Of a stretch of DNA of 64,000 bases, positions 8,992 through 17,759 are shown one piece after another. Position numbers and translations under genes: made by a program. The DNA is from CAIVPM01 sp964477265. Its GTDB lineage: Bacteria; Bacteroidota; Bacteroidia; Chitinophagales; Chitinophagaceae. The notes beneath the pieces are model-generated. The model made no database searches. It was not told where the DNA came from and worked only from the letters and a program-made list of their open reading frames with translations. The DNA lies in contig CAYZDJ010000007.1 in assembly GCA_964477265.1 (NCBI GenBank), positions 62,001 to 126,000 on the forward strand, given 5' to 3'. Position 1 is the first letter of the stretch; every line of letters begins with the position of its first letter.

Positions 8992-9576
8992 CTATTTTTT
9001 TGCTGGTGCAGCAGCAGCTTCTTCTTGTTTAAGTTGTCTTGTCATTACTACAGATGCAATAGGAATACGAGGAGAGTTCATAATCTCCATATTATCTGCT
9101 TTAATATCTTCAATACGCAAATTGGCATTCAACGCAAGGGTTGTGATATCAACAGTAATGTTTTCTTTTAAATACTTAGGTAAAGTTTTTACTTTAACCG
9201 ATTTAATTTTAATTACCAATTTACCACCATCTTTTACACCAATAGAGTTACCAGTGTATTTTAATGGTAAAGTAGCAACCACTTTCTTGTCTTCTACAAG
9301 CTCTAATAAATCCACGTGAATTAAAGCATCTGTAACTTTGTCAAACTGTAAATCTTTCAAAATACATTTGTAAGTTTTGCCATTCACGTTCACTTCTGCA
9401 AGTTGAAAGTCTGGAGTATAAACCAATGGTTTAAACGCTTTAGCACTTGCCGAGAAATTAACTTCAGTTGCACCGCCATAAATTACAGCAGGCACTGCTT
9501 CTTGAGAGCGTATTTGGTTGGTGGCTTTTTTACCAAATTCGGTCCTCAATTGTCCTTCAATTGTAACTGTTTTCAT
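8992..9576 (-). CDS. rplY: 50S ribosomal protein L25/general stress protein Ctc
   Basis: Binds 5S rRNA in the large ribosomal subunit. The ATG at 9576 gives the canonical start MKTVTIEGQLRTEFGKKATNQIR; eight upstream codons from a TTG are not needed. The N-terminal L25 domain (about residues 1-95, with VPAVIYGG and HVDLLEL) is followed by the C-terminal TL5/Ctc beta domain and a short Ala/Lys tail (EEAAAAPAKK). The 194-residue two-domain form is the usual Bacteroidota one, longer than E. coli L25. A perfect TACATTTG -7 box lies 22 bases upstream, and a strong terminator follows, so it is probably a single-gene transcript. Confidence 0.95.
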   Translation of the reverse strand: MKTVTIEGQLRTEFGKKATNQIRSQEAVPAVIYGGATEVNFSASAKAFKPLVYTPDFQLAEVNVNGKTYKCILKDLQFDKVTDALIHVDLLELVEDKKVVATLPLKYTGNSIGVKDGGKLVIKIKSVKVKTLPKYLKENITVDITTLALNANLRIEDIKADNMEIMNSPRIPIASVVMTRQLKQEEAAAAPAKK

Positions 9577-9597
9577 TATAAATAAAATTTTGGATTG

Positions 9598-9605
9598 CAA
9601 ATGTA
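9598..9605 (-). promoter_or_regulatory. -7 box of the rplY promoter
   Basis: Minus strand TACATTTG is a perfect match to the Bacteroidota -7 consensus TAnnTTTG, 22 bases before the ATG at 9576. Confidence 0.55.
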
Positions 9606-9684
9606 GGTGGATTGGCTGTAAGTGTGTTGATTTTTTTAATGCTTTGCAATCCTGTTATGCTAATATAAATAAAAGCCAAATTCA

Positions 9685-9723
9685 TTTTTAACAAAATTTA
9701 AAGAAAAATAATGTATACTTTAG
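9685..9723 (+). promoter_or_regulatory. Promoter shared with the second GldM-like gene
   Basis: TTTTTAACAAAAT (9685-9697), an 18-base spacer, then TACTTTAG (9716-9723), 20 bases before the ATG at 9743. The same blocks, with the same spacer and the same distance to the ATG, occur upstream of the paralogue at 43908 on the other strand. Confidence 0.55.
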
Positions 9724-9742
9724 TTGTCTTAAACTACTGAAT

Positions 9743-10624
9743 ATGCTACACAAAATAGCCAATTGCTGCAAGATACTTTTTACATGTGCTGCTTTTATTT
9801 CTTGTTCAAATAATGATAAAGAAAATGAGAAGTTGTTTAAGGAGGTGAATACAAGATTAGAGAACTGCAATGCAGTTTTGGAGAGAAATATACAAGTTTA
9901 CTTGCTCAAATTTGAACGAGATGCATCTAATCCAATTTCAGAAGAAAAAGTTTCAATTTGGTATCCAAAAGTTAAGAACGTAAAAAAAATATCGTTTGAA
10001 TTAATTGACTTTATTAATAGTTTAAAAGGTAAAATAAAAGCTAAAGAACAAGTTAAGTTTAGTGAAGAAGATGCAAAGGAACTATATCGAAACTTAGTAA
10101 AATATAGAACACAGATACTTACAATCGATAAAATGATTAATAATGAATTTGAAAATTTAATAAATACAATTCTTGAAACCCAAGATTCAGTCAAATTTTC
10201 TGAAACACAATTTCAAGAATATATAAACAACTCAAATACATCATCAAAATTGTGTATTTATACAAATAAAATTTTCCAAATACAAGAAGCAATTATTGCA
10301 TTTTGTTCAAAACAATACTCTACTGAAACTTGTGCTTTTGATAATTTAGTACCAATAATAACGCAAAATTCAAAACATTTTAAGTCCAATGAAATACTTG
10401 AAGTTGAAGCAGGTGTTGGTGGATATTCAGGTGATGCAATACGTAATATATCTGTTAACAATAAAGAAATAAAATTACAACCTGATGGAGTTGCTATTTA
10501 TAAGAAGATAGTACCAGCAAAACCAGGAAAATATAATATTATAGTTAAATTAAATTATTTCAATAAGTTTATTGGAAAACCAGAAACAAAAGAAATTAAA
10601 GTTTATTACACAGTTGATGAATAA
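9743..10624 (+). CDS. GldM/PorM N-terminal-like lipoprotein, paralogue 1
   Basis: A 293-residue lipoprotein of no named family that I recognise. A short signal ends in FISC with Cys21 as the lipidation site. Residues about 30-190 are helical and include WYPKVKNVKKISFELIDFINSLK, which resembles the helical N-terminal periplasmic domain of the T9SS motor protein GldM/PorM. The C-terminal ~95 residues form a beta domain (LEVEAGVGGYSG, ISVNNKEIKL, KPGKYNIIVKLNY) resembling the following GldM domain. The transmembrane helix by which GldM couples to GldL is replaced by a lipid anchor, and the distal GldM domains are absent. A paralogue lies at 43069-43908. The GldM relationship is my inference from pattern; the lipoprotein signal is clear. 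Confidence 0.7.
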   Translation: MLHKIANCCKILFTCAAFISCSNNDKENEKLFKEVNTRLENCNAVLERNIQVYLLKFERDASNPISEEKVSIWYPKVKNVKKISFELIDFINSLKGKIKAKEQVKFSEEDAKELYRNLVKYRTQILTIDKMINNEFENLINTILETQDSVKFSETQFQEYINNSNTSSKLCIYTNKIFQIQEAIIAFCSKQYSTETCAFDNLVPIITQNSKHFKSNEILEVEAGVGGYSGDAIRNISVNNKEIKLQPDGVAIYKKIVPAKPGKYNIIVKLNYFNKFIGKPETKEIKVYYTVDE

Positions 10625-10668
10625 ATATCCAATTTTTAAATAACAAATCTTCACATCTCAAATCTTCT

Positions 10669-10676
10669 TTTCTTTG
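10669..10676 (+). promoter_or_regulatory. Putative -7 box for pruA
   Basis: TTTCTTTG, one mismatch from TAnnTTTG, 20 bases before the ATG at 10697. Weak on its own. Confidence 0.3.
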
Positions 10677-10696
10677 CAAACTAAATTTTTAACGAT

Positions 10697-12328
10697 ATGA
10701 ATTTTGGATATTTTAGTTACCCTTTGCCAACAAATGAACCTGTATTAAACTATGCACCAAACAGTGCAGAAAAATTGAGACTAAAAGCTGCTCTAAAAGA
10801 ATTAAAAACTAAGCAAGAAGATATACCTATGTATATTGGTAATAAAGAAGTGAAAACCAATAAAAAAATTTCTATTCATCCACCACACGAAATTGCACAC
10901 ACACTTGGGCATTTTAGTGCTGGTAATGAAAGCCACGTTAAAGATGCAATTAATGCAGCCCTTGCTGCTAAAGCATCTTGGGAAAATATGAGTTGGGAAA
11001 ATAGAGCAGCTATCTTTCTAAAAGCAGCAGATTTATTAGCTACAAAATATCGTGGATTAATTAATGCTGCAACTATGCTTGGTCAAAGTAAAAATGCCTA
11101 TCAGGCAGAGATTGATGCAAGCTGTGAATTAATAGATTTTTTACGTTTTAATGTTCATTTTTTAAGTGAGATTTATAAGCAACAACCAGTAAGTGGTGCA
11201 GGTATGCACAACAGAATGGAGTGGCGTGCATTGGAAGGTTTTGTGTTGGCTGTAACGCCTTTTAACTTTACAGCAATTGCTGGTAATTTGCCAACAAGTG
11301 CTGCTATGTGTGGCAACACAGTTGTGTGGAAACCTGCAAACACACAAGTGTATAGTGCTAATTTATTAATGAAAATTTTTAAAGAAGCTGGTTTGCCAGA
11401 TGGCGTTATAAATTTAATTTATGTTGATGGACCAACTGTTGGAAAAATTTGTTTAACACATAAAGACCTTGCTGGTGTTCACTTTACAGGCAGTACAGGT
11501 GTGTTTAATAATATGTGGGAAACTATCGGTAAGAATATGAATATGTATAAATCTTATCCAAGAATTGTTGGTGAAACTGGTGGTAAAGATTTTGTAATGA
11601 TTCATAAAAGTGCTGATGTAGATGTGGCTGTTGCAGCATTGTTGCGTGGTGCATTTGAGTTTCAAGGGCAAAAATGTAGTGCTGCTTCTCGTGCTTATTT
11701 ACCAAGCAATTTAGCTGCTGCTATTAAAAAGAAATTGGTTGCAGGAGTTGAAAGTATGAAAATGGGAACTACTGAAGACTTTAGGAATTTTGTTAATGCA
11801 GTTATTGATGAAAGAAGTTTTGATAAAATAAAATCATACATAGATAAAGCAAAAAAATCGAAAGATGCAAGTATATTGGTTGGTGGCAAATGCGATAAAT
11901 CAAAAGGATATTTTATTCAACCAACAATTATAGAAACTACCAATCCAAAATACACTACAATGTGTGAAGAAATTTTTGGACCGGTTTTAACTATCTATAC
12001 TTATCCTGCAAATGAGTTTGAAAAAACATTAGACATTGTAAATACTACAAGTGCTTATGCTTTAACAGGTGCTGTAATTAGCAATGACAGGTATGCTACA
12101 GACCTTGCTACTGCTAAGTTACGCCATAGTGCAGGTAATTTTTATATTAATGATAAACCAACTGGTGCAGTTGTTGGTCAACAACCATTTGGTGGTGCAC
12201 GTGCCAGTGGCACAAATGACAAAGCTGGTAGTATGATTAACTTATATCGTTGGTTAAGTGCAAGAACAATTAAAGAAACTTATGTGCCAGTAACAGATTA
12301 CAGATATGCGTTTTTAAACGAAGAATAA
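10697..12328 (+). CDS. pruA: L-glutamate gamma-semialdehyde (1-pyrroline-5-carboxylate) dehydrogenase
   Basis: NAD-dependent aldehyde dehydrogenase converting glutamate semialdehyde to glutamate, the second step of proline degradation. Diagnostic stretches include VTPFNFTAIAGNLPTSAA, the catalytic Glu in VGETGGKDF and the catalytic Cys in FQGQKCSAASRAY, and QQPFGGARASGTNDKAG near the C-terminus. Length 543 fits the stand-alone enzyme rather than the bifunctional PutA. The start MNFGYFSYPLPTNEP is typical of Bacteroidota homologues. No proline dehydrogenase gene is adjacent. A clear terminator follows at 12357. Confidence 0.96.
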   Translation: MNFGYFSYPLPTNEPVLNYAPNSAEKLRLKAALKELKTKQEDIPMYIGNKEVKTNKKISIHPPHEIAHTLGHFSAGNESHVKDAINAALAAKASWENMSWENRAAIFLKAADLLATKYRGLINAATMLGQSKNAYQAEIDASCELIDFLRFNVHFLSEIYKQQPVSGAGMHNRMEWRALEGFVLAVTPFNFTAIAGNLPTSAAMCGNTVVWKPANTQVYSANLLMKIFKEAGLPDGVINLIYVDGPTVGKICLTHKDLAGVHFTGSTGVFNNMWETIGKNMNMYKSYPRIVGETGGKDFVMIHKSADVDVAVAALLRGAFEFQGQKCSAASRAYLPSNLAAAIKKKLVAGVESMKMGTTEDFRNFVNAVIDERSFDKIKSYIDKAKKSKDASILVGGKCDKSKGYFIQPTIIETTNPKYTTMCEEIFGPVLTIYTYPANEFEKTLDIVNTTSAYALTGAVISNDRYATDLATAKLRHSAGNFYINDKPTGAVVGQQPFGGARASGTNDKAGSMINLYRWLSARTIKETYVPVTDYRYAFLNEE

Positions 12329-12356
12329 GTTTAATCTACACATTATTTTACTATTT

Positions 12357-12397
12357 AAAATCTCCTGGTAATACAAATACTGGGAGATTTTTATTTT
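12357..12397 (+). terminator. Terminator after pruA
   Basis: Stem aaaatctcc/ggagatttt (12357-12365 with 12383-12391) followed by a T-rich run. The rest of the gap up to 12621 is AT-rich, with no ORF or recognisable element. Confidence 0.75.
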
Positions 12398-12621
12398 AAT
12401 AATGTATCCTTTTTTATAAAGAAAAGTAAGTGCCTGCCTCTCTCCTACTAAGATTTAAGTAAAAAAAATATATCAATTTTTTAAACTAAACGTAAATTGA
12501 TTTATCTACCATTAAAATTTAGATGTGAGTTTTTGGGGGACATAATAATATGTAAGTCCTCGACTACAATATCAAATAAAAAAATCCTTAATTTTACTGC
12601 TAAATATAAAATATATAGAAT

Positions 12622-15156
12622 ATGAAGAAAATTTACTTATGTATTGGTTTGGTGTTTTTATTTAATCTGGCCAAAGCACAATTTCCTGCTCCATATTGTG
12701 ACGAAACCTATGTAACAAATGTTGAGCCTATTACATCTGTTGTATTTGGCAGTATCAACAATGCTTCTCCTGCTGCTGTTAATACTACAACTCCTCATCA
12801 GGATTTTACATCTATTAGCACAACTGTTGCACAGGGCTTGGCTTATAATATTACTGTAAAGGGAAATACAGATGGCAATTACTCAGACTATATCTCGGTA
12901 TTTGTTGATTGGGATCAAAATGGAGATTTTTCTGGCTCTGACGAAGTGTATAATATTGGCATTATAAAAAATTCAACAGGTCTTGATGCTATAAGTGTAT
13001 CTGGAAGTATATTGGTTCCTGCATCTGCAACTATTGGTGCTACACGCATGCGTGTAGCAAAGCATTATAATAGTTATCAAAATCCTTGTAATGCTGGCAC
13101 AAGTGGTCAGTATGGAGAGGCTGAAGACTATACATTAAATGTTATTGCACCAACAAATTGCAGTGGTGCCCCTCCAGTAACTACAGCTTATGGTCCTTCA
13201 AGTTTTTGTCAGGATAGTATGATTACAGTTTCTATAAATGTGCCTAGTGCTTCTGTAGGTTTAACTTATCAATGGCAATACACAACTATTGGAGGAACAA
13301 ACTGGACAGACGTAGCAGGTGCAATTGATGCCACCTCTACTTTTGTACAACTGGCTGGTGGTGTTGATTACAGATGTAAGGTAACTTGTTCATCTCAATC
13401 TACATACTCAACTAAATTAACAGTAGCTTCTGAAGATTGTGGACCTCCTGCAAATGATGATCCTTGTGATGCGATAACATTGGTTTTAGATGGTCCATCT
13501 GATTGCAAAAACACAGAAAAAGCAACCTCTGTAAATGATCCATCTTTTTCAGCTTGCAGCACACCCAACAATACTGTTTGGTATAAATATACACCATCAG
13601 TATCTGGTGTAGTAATAGTAACGTTTACAATTCCTGCTACAACTGGCTCAACATTAAATGGCTGGCTTGGTGTTTACTCTGCATCAGGTAGTTGTCCTGG
13701 CGGATTGTCATTTACTAATGAAACTGCAACAGCTTTGGGAGGTTGTAAATCTTTTGGAACAGACACTGTAACAAAAATTTCAGCGAATCTAAATGCAGGT
13801 ACAGATTATTATTTTATGATAGATGGCGTTTCGGGAGCTATTGGTAAATTTTGTATAGCATTAAAGACAGCACCAGCACCTCCTGCAACTTGTGTTACTA
13901 ATGTATTGCCAATTGATGCTTCAGTTGATGTTTCAGCACCTAATACACTTTTAAGATGGTCAACAGTTGCTAATGCCACTTCATACGATTTGTATTTTGG
14001 CACTACAAATCCTCCTACAACTAAAATCACTACAACAGCACTAGATTCTATATTGGTTACAGGCATGGCATACAGCACAACATATTACTGGTATGTAGTA
14101 CCAGTAAATTTAGGTGGCAGCCCAACAGGTTGCGATGCTAATACAACTTCATTTACAACTATGGCTACTCCACCACCACCAAATAACGATGATTGTGATA
14201 GTGCTGTTAATGTTTTGCCAGGTACAATAATTAATGGCTCTACAATTAGTGCAACACAAACTATGGCTGCTCAAAGTTGTTCTGGCTTTACTGGCACAGC
14301 AGATGATGATGTTTGGTTTATGTTTACTGCAACACAAAGTGGCGATGCAGATATTACTTTAGTACCTGTAGGAACAAGTTTTGATGCTGTTGTAGTTGCT
14401 TATTCTGGAACCTGTGGAGGCTTAACACAAATTGGTTGTGCTGATACTTCGTTTGGTGGCGGAACTGAAATAGTTCATTTAACTGGTTTAAATGCCGGCG
14501 AAACTTATTATTTCAGAGTTTATAGTTATAGCTCAAGTGCAACAGGTCAGGGTACTTTTAAAATATCTGTAACTGGCGATGCTGTATTGCCTGTTTCATT
14601 AACCCAATTTATGGGTGAGAAAAAAGGTACAGGTAATTTACTTTTCTGGACTACTGCAACTGAAAATAACAATAAAGGCTTTGAATTACAACGCAGCTAC
14701 AATGGAAATGATTTTTTAAGCGTAAACTTTATTGCATCAAAAGCAAAAAATGGCAATAGCACTGCTACTTTAAACTACCAGTTTACAGATGCTAAACCTT
14801 TTGCTGGCATTACATATTACAGATTAAAACAAATTGATTTGAATGGTAAAGCAACGTTGAGCAATGTAGTGGCAATTAAAGGAGATAAAGTAACCAATTT
14901 AACTGTTACTGATGTTTATCCTAATCCTGCAACTAAAGTATTAAATGTTGTTGTTAACTCGCCAGTTGAAGACAGAGTAAACATTATAGTGACTGACATT
15001 ACAGGTAAAATTGTTAAAACACAAGCTGCACAAGTAAGTATTGGTAACAATAATGCTAAAATGGATGTAAGCAATCTGGCTAACGGAACTTACCTAATGA
15101 AAGTAATTTGTACAAATGGTTGCACAAGTGCTACAACTAAATTTGTTAAGCAATAA
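12622..15156 (+). CDS. Secreted GEVED-domain protein with T9SS type A sorting domain
   Basis: Surface or secreted protein of 844 residues. A signal peptide (MKKIYLCIGLVFLFNLAKAQ) precedes a GEVED-type domain (about 45-170: SDYISVFVDWDQNGDF, ATRMRV, YGEAEDYTLNV). Next come an Ig-like segment with paired cysteines, two pre-peptidase-like beta domains (about 270-420 and 520-655; the second opens with NNDDCDSAVNV), and a fibronectin-III-like module (about 430-515: RWSTVANATSYDLYFG). The C-terminus is a T9SS type A sorting domain (DVYPNPATKVLNV, GKIVKTQ, NLANGTYLMKV), preceded by the conserved FELQRSYNG/YYRLKQID block. It should cross the outer membrane by T9SS and lose the tail. No enzyme domain is seen; it is adhesin-like. 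Likely monocistronic. Confidence 0.88.
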   Translation: MKKIYLCIGLVFLFNLAKAQFPAPYCDETYVTNVEPITSVVFGSINNASPAAVNTTTPHQDFTSISTTVAQGLAYNITVKGNTDGNYSDYISVFVDWDQNGDFSGSDEVYNIGIIKNSTGLDAISVSGSILVPASATIGATRMRVAKHYNSYQNPCNAGTSGQYGEAEDYTLNVIAPTNCSGAPPVTTAYGPSSFCQDSMITVSINVPSASVGLTYQWQYTTIGGTNWTDVAGAIDATSTFVQLAGGVDYRCKVTCSSQSTYSTKLTVASEDCGPPANDDPCDAITLVLDGPSDCKNTEKATSVNDPSFSACSTPNNTVWYKYTPSVSGVVIVTFTIPATTGSTLNGWLGVYSASGSCPGGLSFTNETATALGGCKSFGTDTVTKISANLNAGTDYYFMIDGVSGAIGKFCIALKTAPAPPATCVTNVLPIDASVDVSAPNTLLRWSTVANATSYDLYFGTTNPPTTKITTTALDSILVTGMAYSTTYYWYVVPVNLGGSPTGCDANTTSFTTMATPPPPNNDDCDSAVNVLPGTIINGSTISATQTMAAQSCSGFTGTADDDVWFMFTATQSGDADITLVPVGTSFDAVVVAYSGTCGGLTQIGCADTSFGGGTEIVHLTGLNAGETYYFRVYSYSSSATGQGTFKISVTGDAVLPVSLTQFMGEKKGTGNLLFWTTATENNNKGFELQRSYNGNDFLSVNFIASKAKNGNSTATLNYQFTDAKPFAGITYYRLKQIDLNGKATLSNVVAIKGDKVTNLTVTDVYPNPATKVLNVVVNSPVEDRVNIIVTDITGKIVKTQAAQVSIGNNNAKMDVSNLANGTYLMKVICTNGCTSATTKFVKQ

Positions 15157-15182
15157 AAAATTATTTTTATTAAAATATTAGT

Positions 15183-15219
15183 AAAAACCTCGAAGCAGTA
15201 AATGCTTCGAGGTTTTTTT
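15183..15219 (+). terminator. Terminator with cctcgaagca core
   Basis: Perfect stem aaaaacctcgaagca/tgcttcgaggttttt followed by extra T, just after the GEVED gene. Belongs to the tcgaag-core group also seen at 23532, 31701, 33735, 48058 and 62002. Confidence 0.88.
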
Positions 15220-15264
15220 ATACATTGCACCATTACATTTGCATAGCTATAAAAAGAAAATTAA

Positions 15265-15870
15265 ATGTTAAAAAAATATTTATTGCTGATACTTGCAGTA
15301 TCCTTTATTCTACAATCATTTGCCCAGGAAAAAACAGATGGATTTGATATTAATAAAATGTTTGTTGGGGGCAGTGTTGTTTTGGGTTATGGAGGATATA
15401 ATAATGGCACAAGAACTACGCTTGGTGGTAATCCTGAACTTGGTTATACAATTTTTAAAAATGTAGATGCAGGTTTTTGTGGTAACTATATATATTCTGG
15501 CAGCAGTTGGAACGAGGGTGGTTATACTATTAAGCAAAGAGTAACATTATCTGGCTTGGGTGTGTTTGCACGAATACATGTATCTGATGGTTTTTTTCTT
15601 CACTTTCAACCAGAATTTAATACCATAAAATATAAAGTATTTAACCAGCAAACTGGTTTTGTATCTTATGATGCTAAAGAAAAATCTTCAAGTTTTTTAG
15701 TAGGTGCTGGTTGGGGCACAAGAGAAGTAGGCAATATGAACTTTTTTACATTATTGTTAATCGATTTGCAAAAAGATTTATACTCGCCATACAGAACATC
15801 AACTGGCGAAATTTCACCTGTAATTCGTACTGGTGTTAATTTTTATTTTCATAAAAAAAGAAAGAAGTAA
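15265..15870 (+). CDS. Outer-membrane beta-barrel protein, uncharacterised
   Basis: 201 residues. A cleavable signal (MLKKYLLLILAVSFILQSFAQ) is followed by alternating aromatic/glycine strands (MFVGGSVVLGYGGY, LGYTIFKNVDAGFCGNYIY, GLGVFARIHVSDGFFLHFQPEF, VGAGWGTRE), ending in VIRTGVNFYFHKKRKK. This is an 8-strand porin-like barrel of the kind commonly annotated outer membrane beta-barrel protein in Bacteroidota. No specific family is recognised. Its stop is six bases before the start of the ABC-2 permease gene, so the two are almost certainly co-transcribed; a functional link is only inferred. Confidence 0.75.
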   Translation: MLKKYLLLILAVSFILQSFAQEKTDGFDINKMFVGGSVVLGYGGYNNGTRTTLGGNPELGYTIFKNVDAGFCGNYIYSGSSWNEGGYTIKQRVTLSGLGVFARIHVSDGFFLHFQPEFNTIKYKVFNQQTGFVSYDAKEKSSSFLVGAGWGTREVGNMNFFTLLLIDLQKDLYSPYRTSTGEISPVIRTGVNFYFHKKRKK

Positions 15871-15876
15871 CTTAGA

Positions 15877-16995
15877 ATGGGCAATAATTATAGTCAGACA
15901 AAGGCGTTGCTTGCCATAACAAAAGCAAGCTTTAAGGCTATCTTAAAGCACCCTACTGCCATTGTTTTCAGTATTGGTTTTCCACTAATATTTTTATGGA
16001 TTTTTGGAAGTTTTGGTGGCGGTGGTCCATCATCTTATAAACTGGCTTTAGCTGCTAATGCAGATACCATAAATAACACTTTGCTTGATAGTATAAAGAA
16101 AAATAATTTACTTGAAATAGTGTCTTACAAAGACTCTGCCTTGCAAAGAAAAGATTTGGAAAAAGGAAGAATAGCAGGTGTAATTAATATTGTGCAAATT
16201 CGTGTAACAGATAGTTCTTTTAAAAGCCCCCATTATTTAATTCATTTTAATACAACTACTGCAAGTGGACAAGATATTGGTTCTGTGTTACAAATTCTTG
16301 AAAACATACAAAATAAATTTGAACGAAAGCTAAACCCCAATTACGTTTCGTTAATTAACATTGTTCCAAAAGTTGAACAAATAAGGGAGTATAAAAGCAT
16401 TGATTTTGTATTGCCTGGTCAAATAGGTTTTTCTATTTTGTTCTCTACATTGTTTGGTATTGCATTTACCTTTTATAGTTTAAGGGATCAATTGGTATTA
16501 AAGCGTTTTTATGCTTCGCCAGTAAACAAATTACACATACTTATTGGTATTGGGTTTAGTAGATTATTGTTTCAATTGATTAACGTTATCGTGCTAATAT
16601 TGGTTGGCAAATACTGGCTTGGATTTACATTGGCAAATGGTTTTTTTACATTTATTCAAATGCTGATATTAGCCATATTATTACTGCTGATTTTAATGGG
16701 TGTAGGTTTAATATTTAGTAGCATTGTAAAGCAAGATTCAACCATACCGTTATTAATAAATTTATTTGCATTGCCTCAAATGCTTTTAGGGGGCACATTT
16801 TTTTCTATTGCAGTTTTTCCAAGCTGGATGCAAACCTTGTGTAAAATTTTTCCTTTAACACATTTCAATCTTGCTATTCGTAAAATATCGTTTGAAGGAG
16901 CAAGTTTAATAGATTGCTGGCAACACCTTGGTGTGTTTGGCGTTTGGCTTATTGTTGTTTATTTTTTAGTATATAAATTTTTTAAATGGGAGTAA
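15877..16995 (+). CDS. ABC-2 type transporter permease
   Basis: Inner-membrane permease of an ABC exporter of the ABC-2/YhhJ type. An N-terminal membrane helix (residues about 25-50, AIVFSIGFPLIFLWIFGSFGGGG) is followed by a ~130-residue extracytoplasmic loop and five C-terminal helices, with the motif LPQMLLGGTFFSIAVFPSWMQTLCKIFPLTHF typical of the family (written here in two parts: LPQMLLGGTFF and PSWMQTLCKIFPLTHF). Length 372 is normal. No ATPase gene is adjacent in the window, so the partner subunit must be encoded elsewhere. It directly follows the outer-membrane barrel gene. Substrate unknown. Confidence 0.88.
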   Translation: MGNNYSQTKALLAITKASFKAILKHPTAIVFSIGFPLIFLWIFGSFGGGGPSSYKLALAANADTINNTLLDSIKKNNLLEIVSYKDSALQRKDLEKGRIAGVINIVQIRVTDSSFKSPHYLIHFNTTTASGQDIGSVLQILENIQNKFERKLNPNYVSLINIVPKVEQIREYKSIDFVLPGQIGFSILFSTLFGIAFTFYSLRDQLVLKRFYASPVNKLHILIGIGFSRLLFQLINVIVLILVGKYWLGFTLANGFFTFIQMLILAILLLLILMGVGLIFSSIVKQDSTIPLLINLFALPQMLLGGTFFSIAVFPSWMQTLCKIFPLTHFNLAIRKISFEGASLIDCWQHLGVFGVWLIVVYFLVYKFFKWE

Positions 16996-17002
16996 TGTCC
17001 AT

Positions 17003-17089
17003 TTACGATGTACGATTTTAAATTTACGATTTGTTGTTCATCAATTTTGTTTTTATAAATCGTAATTTGTAATTCTAAAATCGTAATTC
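17003..17089. repeat. Intergenic inverted repeat, tacgattt family
   Basis: Arms built from tacgatttta/ttacgattt on the left and aaatcgtaatt/taaaatcgta on the right fill the whole gap between the permease and Nudix genes. The same words occur inside the A2M gene at 1814-1890. Confidence 0.7.
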
Positions 17090-17090
17090 A

Positions 17091-17654
17091 ATGCGTGATT
17101 TATCCTGGAAAAAACAGTCTTCAAAATATTTAATAAAAGATACATGGGCTACAGTGCGTGAAGACAGTGCATTGCGACCAGATGGAAAAATAATTGAGCC
17201 ATATTATGTATATGAATTTCCTGATTGGGTTACAGCATTTGCTATAACAGTAGAAGGAAAAGTAATTGTTGAAAGGCAATACAGATATGCACTTGATGCT
17301 ACACATTTTGAAATGCCAGGTGGTTGTGTTGACAAAGAAGATGCAACGCTTGAAGATGCCATTGCAAGAGAACTTTTAGAAGAAACTGGATATGCTTTTG
17401 AGCATTACGAATATTTAGGAAACAGTAGTGCCAACCCAAGCACCAACAGTAATTTAATGCACTTTTTTATTGCAACCGGTGGCAAAAAAATTGCTGAACA
17501 AAACTTTGATGAAGGCGAAGACATTGAAGTATATTTTATGAGTATTGATGAAGTAATTGAGCTTGTAAAAACCAACCAAATTATTCAAAGTATGCACCAG
17601 GAGCTTATAATGAAAGCCTTGTTGCGATTGGGTAAAATGCAATATGTAATGTAG
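17091..17654 (+). CDS. Nudix hydrolase, ADP-ribose pyrophosphatase-like
   Basis: Hydrolyses a nucleoside diphosphate linked to another moiety; the substrate is probably a nucleotide sugar or ADP-ribose by resemblance. The Nudix helix is visible at about residues 81-108: an EMPGG entry, then DAIARELLEETGY carrying the REx2EE metal-binding core. The spacing between the glycine pair and the REx2EE core is one residue longer than the canonical box. N-terminal strands (SALRPDGKIIEPYYVYEFPDW) match the ADPRase subgroup. 187 residues, cytosolic. Flanking gaps on both sides are filled by word-like repeats. Confidence 0.88.
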   Translation: MRDLSWKKQSSKYLIKDTWATVREDSALRPDGKIIEPYYVYEFPDWVTAFAITVEGKVIVERQYRYALDATHFEMPGGCVDKEDATLEDAIARELLEETGYAFEHYEYLGNSSANPSTNSNLMHFFIATGGKKIAEQNFDEGEDIEVYFMSIDEVIELVKTNQIIQSMHQELIMKALLRLGKMQYVM

Positions 17655-17721
17655 TTGATAGTAAATAGTTGATAATTGATACTTTTAACTTTTAACTGTT
17701 AACTATCAACTTTTAACTGTA
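17655..17721. repeat. Intergenic inverted repeat, gttgatag/ctatcaac family
   Basis: gttgatagtaaatagttgata on the left and ttaactatcaacttttaac on the right form an imperfect hairpin with an inner tract of ttttaac repeats, directly after the Nudix stop. Confidence 0.6.
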
Positions 17722-17727
17722 CTCCCT

Positions 17728-17735
17728 TATCTTCA
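17728..17735 (+). promoter_or_regulatory. Putative -7 box for the nucleoside symporter/gldG pair
   Basis: TATCTTCA, 25 bases before the ATG at 17760; similar to the boxes before sucC (22267), gyrA (29463) and yqgE (43991). Confidence 0.4.
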
Positions 17736-17759
17736 ACCCCTCTTTAAACTGTTACTATT

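Noticed and set aside
10697..12328. 2-aminomuconate semialdehyde dehydrogenase
   Set aside because: Length, start and motifs match P5C dehydrogenase rather than the shorter muconate-type aldehyde dehydrogenases.
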